Source of the DNA: JBBQKG01 sp038326655
Lineage (GTDB): Bacteria > Actinomycetota > Thermoleophilia > Solirubrobacterales > JBBDJG01
Length of the DNA: 41,840 bases
Assembly: GCA_038326655.1 (NCBI GenBank)
Contig: JBBQKG010000027.1
Coordinates: forward strand, 1 to 41,840
Reading direction: 5' to 3'
Shown here: one piece after another, positions 31,223 through 39,229 of the stretch
Numbering within the stretch: the first letter of the stretch is position 1
Layout of the letters: every line of letters starts with the position of its first letter
The notes under the pieces: generated by a model
Database searches by the model: none
What the model was told of the DNA's origin: nothing
The model's input: only the letters and a program-made list of their open reading frames with translations
Made by a program: the position numbers and the translations under genes

Positions 31223-32959
31223 ATGACTGCTCGCGCCAGAAGCGGCCTCGTGCTGCTCGCACTGGTCCTGTCGGTCGCCCTCGGGGCCGCCCCGGCGAGC
31301 GCCCAGGAGGCCCCCAAGACGCCCAAGGGCACGCTGATCGTGGCACCCGACGTGCAGGCGCACCTGCCCCCGGTCAGCCCCGAGCAGGCGGTCCGGATCG
31401 CGGACCGCACGCCGCAGGTGCGCGGCGAGCGCAGGCACCACCCCGACCTGCGGCCCGACAACATCACGCTCTACAAGGGCAGCAGCAACTGGGGCATCAG
31501 CTACCTGTCCGGCCGGGACAAGCTCGCCGACGTCACGATCGACGGCCGCACCGGCCGGGTGATCGAGGCATGGCATGGAGTCCAGGCGGCCTGGGTGATG
31601 GCGCGCGGTCATCACGGCTACTTCGGGAAGCGCTTCGACGCCTGGTACATCTGGATCCCGCTGTGCCTGCTGTTCGTGGTCCCGTTCTTCGACCCGCGGC
31701 GGCCGTTCCGGATGCTCCACCTGGACCTGCTCGTGCTCGTCGGTGGATTCGGGGTCTCGCACTTCTTCTTCAACAAGGGCGAGATCGGGACCTCCGTGCC
31801 ACTGGTCTACCCGGTGCTGGCCTATCTGCTCGTCCGCATGCTCGTCGCGGGCTTCCGGCCGCGCCGCACCGGCGAGCGCCTGGTGCCGTTCGCGCCGGCC
31901 GCCTATTTTCTCGTCGCGATCGTCCTGCTGGTCGGCTTCCGCGTCGGGCTCGACCTCACCGAGGGCAAGGTCGGCGACGTCGGCTACGCGAGCGCCGTGG
32001 GCGCATGGCGCATCGAGCACGGCAAGCCGCTGTACGTCGACAGCGGCCGCCAGGACCAGCACTTCGACACCTACGGTCCCGTCAACTACCTCGCCTACTA
32101 CCCATTCGTGAAGGTGCTGCCGCCGTCGGACCAGGAGGTCAACCAGCCCGACGACTACAACCTTCCCGCGGCCCGGGCGGCTACCCTCGCCTTCGACCTG
32201 CTGACGGTCGCGGGGCTGTTCCTGCTCGGCGGCCGCCTGCGGCGGGGACGCGAGGGGCGGCTGCTCGGCCTGGTGCTCGCCTACGGCTGGGTCGCCTACC
32301 CGTACACGCTCTTCCCGCTCATGAGCAACACCAACGACACGCTCGTGTCGATGCTGGTCGTGGCGGGCCTGCTTGCGATCAGCTCGCCGCCCGCGCGCGG
32401 CGCGCTGACCGCGCTCGCGGCCGCGGCGAAGTTTGCCCCGATCGCGCTTGCTCCGCTCTTCGCGACCGGGCGGGGCGACCAGCCGCGCGCGCGCGCTTGG
32501 ACGCTGTTCACGGTTGCGTTCGCCGCGATCGTGGCGTCCTTCGTGCTCCCGTTCATCCCCGTCCGCGGTGGGTTCGGCACCTTCTGGAGCCAGACCGTCG
32601 GGTTCCAGTTCACGCGCGAGTCACCGTTCAGCATCTGGGGGCAGAACCCGGGCCTCGACACGCTGCTGACCGTTGCCAAGCTGGCTGTCGCGGGCCTGGC
32701 GGTGGCCGTCGCATTCGTGCCCCGGCGGCGCACCACCGCCCAGGTCGCGGCGCTCGGCGCCGCCGTGCTGATCGCGACGCAGGTGATCGCGATCCACTGG
32801 TTCTACCTCTACATCGACTGGATCGTGCCGTTCGTCCTGGTCGCCCTCTTCTGCGAGTACCGCACCGGCCGGGGCCACGTGCCCCGTCCACAGCCGGCGA
32901 CGCTGCACCTGGCGCCGCAGCCGCTCGCGCCGGAGCGCGAGCTGGCCGGAGTCCCCTAG
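31223..32959 (+). CDS. Polytopic membrane protein, GT-C/GT87-like, with secreted PepSY-like N-terminal domain
   Basis: The product is 578 residues. A signal peptide (about 1-28, ending ASAQE) is followed by a domain of about 100 residues that contains AVRIADRTPQVRG, NWGISYLSGRDKLADVTIDGRTGRVIEAW, a PepSY-type fold. Then come about 11 membrane segments. Between them lie GKPLYVDSGRQDQHFDTYGPVNYLAYYPF and a stretch with MSNTNDTLVS and KFAPIALAPL, features of polyprenol-phosphate-dependent mannosyltransferase-like (DUF2029/GT87) proteins. It is probably a membrane glycosyltransferase of the cell envelope. The combination with an extracytoplasmic PepSY-like domain is unusual. The gene is convergent with dxs, 22 bp apart. 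Confidence 0.72.
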   Translation: MTARARSGLVLLALVLSVALGAAPASAQEAPKTPKGTLIVAPDVQAHLPPVSPEQAVRIADRTPQVRGERRHHPDLRPDNITLYKGSSNWGISYLSGRDKLADVTIDGRTGRVIEAWHGVQAAWVMARGHHGYFGKRFDAWYIWIPLCLLFVVPFFDPRRPFRMLHLDLLVLVGGFGVSHFFFNKGEIGTSVPLVYPVLAYLLVRMLVAGFRPRRTGERLVPFAPAAYFLVAIVLLVGFRVGLDLTEGKVGDVGYASAVGAWRIEHGKPLYVDSGRQDQHFDTYGPVNYLAYYPFVKVLPPSDQEVNQPDDYNLPAARAATLAFDLLTVAGLFLLGGRLRRGREGRLLGLVLAYGWVAYPYTLFPLMSNTNDTLVSMLVVAGLLAISSPPARGALTALAAAAKFAPIALAPLFATGRGDQPRARAWTLFTVAFAAIVASFVLPFIPVRGGFGTFWSQTVGFQFTRESPFSIWGQNPGLDTLLTVAKLAVAGLAVAVAFVPRRRTTAQVAALGAAVLIATQVIAIHWFYLYIDWIVPFVLVALFCEYRTGRGHVPRPQPATLHLAPQPLAPERELAGVP

Positions 32960-32981
32960 ACCTCCCAGCCGGTTCGAGTTC

Positions 32982-35000
32982 CTAGAGCCGCTCGGCGCGG
33001 ACGGAGTCGCTGCGGGCGAGGGTTCCCTGGATCCGCTCGGCGACCCGCTCGGGCGTGAGGCCGATCTCCTCGTGGAGGAGCTCCGGCTTGCCGTGGGTCA
33101 CGTACCGGTCGGGGATCCCGAACCTCAGCACCTGAGGCGCGCCCGCCGGGGCGCCGGCGTCCGAGAGGTGCTCGACCACCGCGGCGCCGAAGCCGCCCGC
33201 GAGCACGTTCTCCTCGACGGTCACCAGGAGCTCGTGGCCGGCGGCCAGCGAAAGCAGCAGCTCGCCGTCGAGCGGCTTCGCGAAGCGCGCATCGCAGACG
33301 GTCGGCTCGACGCCGGCATGGCGAAGCAGCTCTGCGGTCTCGAGCGCGACCTGGACGCCAGTGCCGTAGCCGACGAGCGCGACGCGCTCGCCCTGCACGA
33401 GCGTCTCCCCGGTCCCGATGCCGATCGCCGCCGGCTCACGCGGAAGCGCAACGCCCGCCCCGGCGCCGCGCGGATAGCGGATCGCGACCGGGCCGGCGTC
33501 GTAGGCGAGTGCCGTGCGCAGCATGTGGGCCAGCATCGCCTCGTCGCGGGGCGCGAGCAGCACGATGTTGGGAATCGGGCGGAGATAGGAGATGTCGTAA
33601 GCGCCGTGGTGGGTCGGCCCGTCGTCGCCGACCAGCCCCGCGCGGTCCATGCAGAAGACGACGTTCAGGGACTGGAGGCAGACGTCGTGCACGATCTGGT
33701 CATAGGCGCGCTGGAGGAAGGTCGAGTAGATCGCGCAGACCGGCTTCATGCCCTCGAGCGCGAGCCCCGCCGCAAAGAGCACCGCATGCTGCTCAGCGAT
33801 GCCGACGTCGTAGTACTGCTCCGGCAGCTCGCGGCCGAGCAGCGAAAGCCCCGTGCCGCCCGCCATCGCGGCCGTGATGCCGATCACGCGGGGGTCGCGC
33901 CGGGCCTCCTCGACAAGCGCCTGCCCGAACACCTCTGTGTACTGCGGTGGCGGGACGGGGGCCGCCGAGCCCTTCTTGCGGGAAGCGCCACCGGAGGTGG
34001 CGCGACCCTTCTTGATCGATCCCGGCTTGGCCGCGTGCCACTTCTCCATCCCCTCGAAGCCGCCCTCCTCGGCGGGCGCGAAGCCCTTGCCCTTGACGGT
34101 CTTGATGTGCACCACGACCGGGCGCCCGGCGCCGAGTGCCTGGCTCAGCGCGCGGCGAAGCTCCTTCACGTCGTGCCCGTCGATCAGGCCGACGTAGGCG
34201 AGGTCGAGCTCCTCGAAGAAGAGCCCGGGCGCCCAGAAGGCCTTCAGCGACTCCTTGAGCTGGGGCCCGAGCCGCTCGATCTGGCGGCCGATCCCTGCGG
34301 GCAGCCGGGTCAGGCCCGCCTCGACGGCCTCGCGGGCGTGATAGCCGCGTGGGTTCAGGCGGAGGCGGTTGAAGTAGCGCGAGAGCGCGCCCACGTTGGG
34401 CGAGATCGACATGCCGTTGTCGTTCAGGACGATCACGATCGGCGTGTCGAGGCCGCCCGCGTTGTGGAGCGCCTCGAACGCCACGCCGCCCGTCATCGCG
34501 CCGTCGCCCACGACCGCGACCACGCGTCCGTCCGGATGCTCGGCCGATTCGATCCCGAGCTGCGCGCGCTTGCGCATCGCCTCCTTGATCCCGACCGCGT
34601 AGCTGGCGGCGGTCGAGGCATGCCCCGCGCCCATGATGTCGTGCTCGGACTCGGCCCGTGAGAGGAACGGTGCGAGGCCGCCGTAGCGGCGGATGCTGGG
34701 CAGCTCGTCGCGCCGGCCGGTCAGCACCTTGTGCGGATAGGCCTGGTGGCCGACGTCCCAGAGGATCTTGTCGCGAGGCGAGTCGAGCAGGCTGTGCAGG
34801 GCGACCGCCAGCTCGCAGGTGCCGAGGTTGGCGCCGAAATGGCCGCCGATCTCGCCCACCGTGTCGATGATGTAGTCGCGAACTTCCTGGGCGAGCTGCT
34901 GGAGCTGGTCGTCGTCGAGCCCGTGCAGGTCCTCCGGCCCGTCGATGTGCGCGAGCAGCCGGTCCCGCTCGTCCTTTGGCCGCTTGCCCTTTGGTGCCAT
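32982..35000 (-). CDS. dxs: 1-deoxy-D-xylulose-5-phosphate synthase
   Basis: The first enzyme of the MEP isoprenoid pathway, using thiamine diphosphate to join pyruvate and glyceraldehyde 3-phosphate. The 672 residues show GEIGGHFGANLGTCELAVAL, ILWDVGHQAYPHK, the ThDP motif VVGDGAMTGGVAFEALHNAG, NDNGMSI, VGLIDGHDV, VKGKGFAPAE, then AEQHAVLFAAGLALEG, CMDRAGLVGDDGPTHHGAYD and VEENVLAGGFG. A Lys/Ser/Ala-rich linker (about 320-345) between the first two domains is longer than usual. The ATG shares a base with the stop of the prenyl synthase gene (TGATG); longer upstream readings run through that gene and are rejected. Confidence 0.97.
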   Translation of the reverse strand: MAPKGKRPKDERDRLLAHIDGPEDLHGLDDDQLQQLAQEVRDYIIDTVGEIGGHFGANLGTCELAVALHSLLDSPRDKILWDVGHQAYPHKVLTGRRDELPSIRRYGGLAPFLSRAESEHDIMGAGHASTAASYAVGIKEAMRKRAQLGIESAEHPDGRVVAVVGDGAMTGGVAFEALHNAGGLDTPIVIVLNDNGMSISPNVGALSRYFNRLRLNPRGYHAREAVEAGLTRLPAGIGRQIERLGPQLKESLKAFWAPGLFFEELDLAYVGLIDGHDVKELRRALSQALGAGRPVVVHIKTVKGKGFAPAEEGGFEGMEKWHAAKPGSIKKGRATSGGASRKKGSAAPVPPPQYTEVFGQALVEEARRDPRVIGITAAMAGGTGLSLLGRELPEQYYDVGIAEQHAVLFAAGLALEGMKPVCAIYSTFLQRAYDQIVHDVCLQSLNVVFCMDRAGLVGDDGPTHHGAYDISYLRPIPNIVLLAPRDEAMLAHMLRTALAYDAGPVAIRYPRGAGAGVALPREPAAIGIGTGETLVQGERVALVGYGTGVQVALETAELLRHAGVEPTVCDARFAKPLDGELLLSLAAGHELLVTVEENVLAGGFGAAVVEHLSDAGAPAGAPQVLRFGIPDRYVTHGKPELLHEEIGLTPERVAERIQGTLARSDSVRAERL

Positions 35001-35920
35001 CAGCGCTCCCGCCGGTACATGAAGTCGGTCAGCAGCTCGAGGTCGCCGGGGTCCCCGGCGAGCGTGGCGCGGGCGGCGGCGAGCGCGCCGCGCGCGCGTG
35101 CATGCGCCTCGCCCGCAAGCGCCTTCGCCTCCTCCAGCCCGTAGACGCTCACGTACGTGCGCTTGCCGAGCCGCTCGTCGGAGCCGCTGGTCTTGCCGGT
35201 CTGCTCCTCGGACCCGGTCACGTCGAGGATGTCGTCGACGATCTGGAAGAGCACGCCAAGCTCGCCGGCAAAGCGGCCGAGCGCGAGCTGCGTCTCCTCG
35301 GGCGCCCCCAACAGCAGCGGCGCGACCGCGACGCTGGCCGCGATCAGCCTGCCGGTCTTCAGATCGTGCATGTGGAGAAGGCCGCCGGCGTCCAGCTGCG
35401 CGGCGCCCGCGACGTCGACGTACTGGCCGCCCACCATGCCGCCCACGCCGATCGCCTCGGAGATCTCGCGGAGCGCCGACAGCACCCGCTCCGGCTCGCC
35501 CCGCTGGCGATCGAGCACTAGCTTGAAGGCCTCGGCGAAGAGACCGTCGCCGGCGAGGATTGCGACGTTCTCGCCGTAGGCAACGTGACACGTCGGGCGC
35601 CCGCGCCGCAGGTCGTCGTCGTCCATCGCGGGCAGGTCGTCGTGGATCAGCGAGTAGGTGTGAATCAGCTCGATTGCGGCTGCCGTCGGCAGCACCGCGG
35701 CGGGGTCATCGCCGAGTGCGCGCGCGCTGCCGAGCGTCAACACGGGGCGAATCCGCTTGCCGCCGGCCAGGAGCGAATAGCGCATCGCCTCGTCGAGGCC
35801 CTCGGTCGAGCGCTCGCCCGAGAACCGAAGTCCGGCGAGAAAATCGTCGACGAGCACGCGAAGGTCGTCCGGATACGCCGGGCCGGACGATTTCACGCTC
35901 GCCTGGGCGTCGACCTTCAA
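35000..35920 (-). CDS. Short-chain polyprenyl (farnesyl-type) diphosphate synthase
   Basis: The product is 306 residues and condenses IPP with allylic diphosphates. The first Asp-rich motif DDLPAMDDDDLRRGRPT starts at 94; its DDxxxxD spacing is typical of bacterial FPP/GGPP synthases. Also present are LLAGGKRIRPVL, HDLKTGRLI and the second motif FQIVDDILDVTGS. The residue before the first motif region (HTYSLIHDD) suggests a short chain product, but FPP versus GGPP is not certain. The TTG start overlaps the xseB stop (TTGA). Its position before dxs gives an isoprenoid unit. Confidence 0.93.
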   Translation of the reverse strand: MKVDAQASVKSSGPAYPDDLRVLVDDFLAGLRFSGERSTEGLDEAMRYSLLAGGKRIRPVLTLGSARALGDDPAAVLPTAAAIELIHTYSLIHDDLPAMDDDDLRRGRPTCHVAYGENVAILAGDGLFAEAFKLVLDRQRGEPERVLSALREISEAIGVGGMVGGQYVDVAGAAQLDAGGLLHMHDLKTGRLIAASVAVAPLLLGAPEETQLALGRFAGELGVLFQIVDDILDVTGSEEQTGKTSGSDERLGKRTYVSVYGLEEAKALAGEAHARARGALAAARATLAGDPGDLELLTDFMYRRER

Positions 35921-36150
35921 AGCAGCTCCTCCTGCCCCGGAGCGGGCTCGAGCCCCCCGCCGCGCGCGAGCCGGTCGAGCTCGACCGCGGCCTGCGCGGC
36001 AAGCTCGGCGCACTCGCCCGCCAGGCGCTTCACGTCCTCGGCCTCGACGCCGTCCTCGCGGAGGCGCGCCGCGGTCTCCCCGAGGCGGCTCGAGAGCTGC
36101 TCGAGGCGTGCGGTCCCCTCAGAGGCTTGTCCGGGTCCGGGATGAGTCAT
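35917..36150 (-). CDS. xseB: Exodeoxyribonuclease VII small subunit
   Basis: A 77-residue helical protein. The middle reads RLEQLSSRLGETAARLREDGVEAEDVKRLAGECAELA, fitting the coiled-coil small subunit of ExoVII, which is typically about 75-85 residues and precedes the prenyl synthase in many bacteria. The ATG overlaps the nusB stop (ATGA). The large subunit gene xseA is not in the window. The identification relies on size, helical pattern and position. Confidence 0.75.
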   Translation of the reverse strand: MTHPGPGQASEGTARLEQLSSRLGETAARLREDGVEAEDVKRLAGECAELAAQAAVELDRLARGGGLEPAPGQEELL

Positions 36151-36533
36151 GCCGATCGCTTCTCGCCACTGGGAAGGCGGTTGAGGATGCCTCCCAGTAT
36201 GCCGTTTACAAAGCCCGGCGCCTCCGATCCGCAGTAGAGCTTCGCGGTCTCGACGGCTTCGTCGATCGCGACTTCGTCCGGAACGTCGGGGCGATGCAGG
36301 ATCTCTAACAGCGCCGTGCGCATGATCGCCCGCTCGAGCGGCGCGATCCGGCCGATCTCCCAGCCCTTGGCCTGGTCGCCGATCAGGACGTCGAGCTCGG
36401 CGCGATGTGACTCCACGCCCTCGACCAGCTCGCGGCCGAACTGCGTCAGCTCCCTGTCCGGCTTCGGCCCTCCCGTCACATCCCGCTGGTACGAGGCGAA
36501 GACGGCGGCCCGGCGCTGGTCGGTGCGGCGCAC
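36147..36533 (-). CDS. nusB: Transcription antitermination factor NusB
   Basis: NusB with NusE/S10 promotes antitermination on rRNA operons. From the GTG at 36533, 1 nt after the efp stop, the product is 128 residues. Family landmarks are RRAAVFASYQRDV at the N-terminus, the RAIMRTALLEILHRPDVPDEVAIDEAVETAKLYCGSEAPGFVNGILG signature in the C-terminal half, and the closing ILNRL. A longer frame upstream falls within efp and is not used. Confidence 0.94.
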   Translation of the reverse strand: MRRTDQRRAAVFASYQRDVTGGPKPDRELTQFGRELVEGVESHRAELDVLIGDQAKGWEIGRIAPLERAIMRTALLEILHRPDVPDEVAIDEAVETAKLYCGSEAPGFVNGILGGILNRLPSGEKRSA

Positions 36534-36534
36534 G

Positions 36535-37095
36535 CTACGCGCGGCCGATGTACTCGCGCGAGCGAGTGTCGACCCGGACCCGGTCTCCGGTGTTGACGAA
36601 CAGCGGAACATGCACGACCACGCCCGACTCCAGCGTCGCGGGCTTGTTCCCGCCGCCCGAAGCCGTGTCGCCGCGCACGCCCGGCTGGGTCTCGATCACG
36701 GCCAGCTCGACCGCGCTCGGCACCTGCACGTCCGCGGGACGCCCGTCGACGAAGAGCACGTCCACCTCGTCGTTGGGAATGATCCAGTCGAGCGACTCGC
36801 CGGCTGCCGATTTGGGCAGCGTGAGCTGGTCGAAGTCGCTCACGTCCATCAGCACGACGTCGTCGCCGGACTCGTAGAGATACTGCATCTTGCGCGACTC
36901 GGTGTGGATCGAGCGCAGCTTCTCGCCGGCCCGGAAAGTCTTGTCGATCACCGCACCGCTGCCGAGGTTCCGGAGCTTGCTGCGCACGAACGCCGGGCCC
37001 TTGCCGGGCTTCACGTGCTGGAACTCGATGATGCGGAAGATCTGGCCGTCCACCTCGATGTGGCTGCCGTTCTTGAAGTTGCTGGTGGAGATCAC
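36535..37095 (-). CDS. efp: Translation elongation factor P
   Basis: EF-P relieves ribosome stalling at polyproline stretches. The 186-residue protein shows all three OB/KOW domains: the N-terminal KOW part with the modifiable loop residue K32 (HVKPGKGPAFV), the central LRNLGSGAVIDKTFRAGEK and QYLYESGDDVVLMD, and the C-terminal signature GDTASGGGNKPATLESGVVVHVPLFVNTGDRVRVDTRS. It is the typical length and directly precedes nusB. No lysine-modifying epmA/epmB genes are visible in this window. Confidence 0.97.
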   Translation of the reverse strand: MISTSNFKNGSHIEVDGQIFRIIEFQHVKPGKGPAFVRSKLRNLGSGAVIDKTFRAGEKLRSIHTESRKMQYLYESGDDVVLMDVSDFDQLTLPKSAAGESLDWIIPNDEVDVLFVDGRPADVQVPSAVELAVIETQPGVRGDTASGGGNKPATLESGVVVHVPLFVNTGDRVRVDTRSREYIGRA

Positions 37096-37104
37096 GCTGT
37101 AAGG

Positions 37105-37488
37105 CTAGTGACCGTGCGACGGGTTCGGCTGGGGGACCGCCGCGGCGATCGCTGCGAGCGCCTCGTCGGCCGTCTCCACCACCCCGACGGCGCGCGGGAG
37201 GTCGACCAGTTCGACCATGCTGGAGATCGGCGAGCCCGCCGGCACGACCAGGCGCAGGGCTTGGCCCCGCGTCTTGAGCCGCTCGCGCAGGTCGAACACG
37301 ACGTGGATCCCCGCGCTGTCGATGTAGGACACGTTGCTCAGGTCGAGCACCGCGCCGAGCGCCTCGTTCGTCAGCCGCCGAGCGATCGCGGAGCCGAGCT
37401 CGCGGGCGTTCGACATGTCGATCTCGCCCTCGATCGACACGACCAGAATGCCGCCGGACATCTGCGCCCGGACGTCGGCAAGCTTCAC
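37105..37488 (-). CDS. STAS-domain anti-sigma factor antagonist
   Basis: The product is 127 residues with one STAS domain: SGGILVVSIEGEIDMSNARELGSAI, then AVLDLSNVSYIDSAGIHVVFDL with the phosphorylatable Ser (S58 of the DSAG motif), and a C-terminal helical pair. In partner switching, a kinase phosphorylates this Ser and an SpoIIE-type phosphatase removes it, controlling release of an anti-sigma factor. The GTG start overlaps the stop of the SpoIIE/HATPase gene (GTGA), so the two are produced together. The open frame further upstream lies inside that gene. efp starts 10 bp further on. Confidence 0.93.
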   Translation of the reverse strand: MKLADVRAQMSGGILVVSIEGEIDMSNARELGSAIARRLTNEALGAVLDLSNVSYIDSAGIHVVFDLRERLKTRGQALRLVVPAGSPISSMVELVDLPRAVGVVETADEALAAIAAAVPQPNPSHGH

Positions 37489-39164
37489 TCGGCTCCTCTC
37501 AGTCGGCGGCGCATGACCACCTCCGTGCCGTCGGCGGTCGGCTTGACCTCCACGTCGTCCATGGTCGCCTCCATGATCGTGAGCCCGCGGCCGCGATGCT
37601 CTCCGCGGGGAGAGCGCCATTTGCCGGAGTCGCGGACCGCGAGCGTAACGACGTCGCCGCGTGCGTCACCGCTCAACTCGAACGCTGCGATCGCCGGCGA
37701 GTATGCGTGCTCGATCGCGTTCGCGCATGCCTCGCCACAGGCAAGCATGATCGCCCCGATGTCGTCGCCGCCCGCGCCGAGATGGTGCAGCCAGCGCCGA
37801 AGCATCAGCCGCACGTCCGCCAGCACCGTGGGATCGGCCGGGAGCCGCATCGAGAGCCGTTCGGAGATCGAGGCGCTCTGCGTCGCCACGATCGCGAGGT
37901 CGTCTCCGCCGCCGCCCGGGGCGACCAGCGACTCGAGCGCACGGTCGCAGACGGCATCGGGCGAGTCTGCGTGCCGAACGGCCTCCACGAGCCGCTCCAA
38001 CCCTTGCTCGAGCGCCTCCCCGCGGACCTCGACCAGCCCGTCGGTGTAGAGCACGACGATGTCCTCCCCGGGCAGCATCACGGACTGCTCGGGGAAGCCG
38101 GCGTAGGGCATCGTGCCGAGCGGCGGTGAGCCCCCGCGTTCGAGGAAGAACGGCTCCCCTTCGCGCGGCAGGATCAGAGGCGGCGGGTGCCCGGCGCTCG
38201 CGAGCACCAGCTCGCCGCTCTCTGGATCGAAGACGCCGTAGGCGGCGGTCGCCATGCCCCCTTTCCGGTTGGACTGCAGGAGCCGGTCGAGGCGCTCCAG
38301 CACCGCGCCCGGCGAGAGGCCGTCGAGCGCGTATGCGCGCAGGCCGGTGCGCAGGTGGCCCATCAGCGCGGCGGCGCGGACGCCGTGGCCCACCACGTCT
38401 CCGATTGCGATTCCGAGCCGGCCGCGGCCGAGCTCGATGAGGTCGTACCAGTCGCCGCCGACCTCGTCTCGGGCGGGCAGATAGCGCGCCGCGAGCCGCA
38501 TCCCGACCAGCTCGGGCAGGCGCTCCGGCAAGAGGCTGCGCTGAAGCGCGACGGCCCCGCGATGCTCGTGCTCGAGCGCCTGGAACAGCCGCACGCGCTC
38601 GATCGCCGGGGCCGCACGGGTCGCCGCGAGCTGCAGGACTGACGCATCCTCTTCGGTGAACTCACGGGGCGTCACGGTGCCGACGTGCAGCACCCCGATC
38701 ACGCCGGCCTCCACCACCAGGGGGACGCCCAGCAACGACCGGATCCCTTTTTCGCGAAGGATCGGGTTGACGATGTCGGCGTGGTTCACGTCGGCGATGA
38801 AGATCGGCCTGCGCTCGGCCGCGACCCGCCCCGCGAAACCGCGCCTGATCGGAATCACGACGCCCTGCTCGACCTCTTCCTCGAGGCCCTTCGCGGCGCA
38901 CGCTTCGAGCACGCCGCGCCGCTCGTCGATCAGGAGGACCGCGACTGTGTCGACCGCGAGGATTCCCTGCACCCGGACCAGCAGTTCGTCGAGGAGCGAG
39001 TCGAGGTCGAGATCAAAGAGCGTGGGATCTCCGAGTTGGTAGAGATGCGCGATCTGGTCTGTTCGCGGATTGACCGAGGGAGCCGCCCCGGCCCCGAGGA
39101 AGACCTGCCCTTCGCCGGGCTGGCCCGGCTCGGAAGTGTGATCGTCGCCCGGCGTCCGCTCCAA
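37485..39164 (-). CDS. GAF-SpoIIE phosphatase-HATPase fusion (partner-switching regulator)
   Basis: Three domains in one chain. The GAF sensor (about 40-205 from the chosen start) contains DTVAVLLIDERRGVLEACA and GVPLVVEAGVIGVLHVG. The PP2C/SpoIIE phosphatase has the metal ligands in GGDWYDLIEL, GDVVGHGVRAA, YTDGLVEV and GGGGDDLAIVA. The C-terminal HATPase_c (RsbW-like) kinase has ACANAIEHAY, RDSGKWRSPRG and GRGLTIM. It thus joins the phosphatase and kinase that act on a STAS protein, the gene for which follows. The start is uncertain: I prefer TTG 39164 (559 residues), after a hairpin and behind GAGG; an ATG at 39278 would add 38 low-complexity residues read through the hairpin and the peptidase end. 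Confidence 0.9.
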   Translation of the reverse strand: MERTPGDDHTSEPGQPGEGQVFLGAGAAPSVNPRTDQIAHLYQLGDPTLFDLDLDSLLDELLVRVQGILAVDTVAVLLIDERRGVLEACAAKGLEEEVEQGVVIPIRRGFAGRVAAERRPIFIADVNHADIVNPILREKGIRSLLGVPLVVEAGVIGVLHVGTVTPREFTEEDASVLQLAATRAAPAIERVRLFQALEHEHRGAVALQRSLLPERLPELVGMRLAARYLPARDEVGGDWYDLIELGRGRLGIAIGDVVGHGVRAAALMGHLRTGLRAYALDGLSPGAVLERLDRLLQSNRKGGMATAAYGVFDPESGELVLASAGHPPPLILPREGEPFFLERGGSPPLGTMPYAGFPEQSVMLPGEDIVVLYTDGLVEVRGEALEQGLERLVEAVRHADSPDAVCDRALESLVAPGGGGDDLAIVATQSASISERLSMRLPADPTVLADVRLMLRRWLHHLGAGGDDIGAIMLACGEACANAIEHAYSPAIAAFELSGDARGDVVTLAVRDSGKWRSPRGEHRGRGLTIMEATMDDVEVKPTADGTEVVMRRRLRGAE

Positions 39165-39206
39165 AGCACCTCGTACTTTACGCCGGGCGCTCGAAGGGTT
39201 CCGGGC

Positions 39207-39229
39207 GCCCGGCGGTTGGGGCGCCGGGC
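39207..39229 (-). terminator. GC hairpin at the end of the M24 peptidase gene
   Basis: A perfect 8-bp stem GCCCGGCG / CGCCGGGC with a CCCCAAC loop on the minus strand begins at the peptidase stop codon (39231-39229). It has no T tract. It probably attenuates or ends the aroB-aroQ-peptidase transcript before the SpoIIE-type gene. Confidence 0.45.

Noticed and set aside
31210..32985. 591-residue frame overlapping the polytopic membrane-protein gene
   Set aside because: The translation is Arg/Pro/Gly/Ala-rich without membrane segments or motifs; the frame starting at 31223 gives a coherent membrane protein.
35043..35062. GC-rich palindrome around GGGGTCCCC in the prenyl synthase gene
   Set aside because: It lies inside a conserved coding region, and such palindromes are frequent at this base composition.
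35001..35591. Upstream extension of dxs to 869 residues
   Set aside because: The extra 197 residues are a shadow of the prenyl synthase gene; the ATG at 35000 matches the normal Dxs start.
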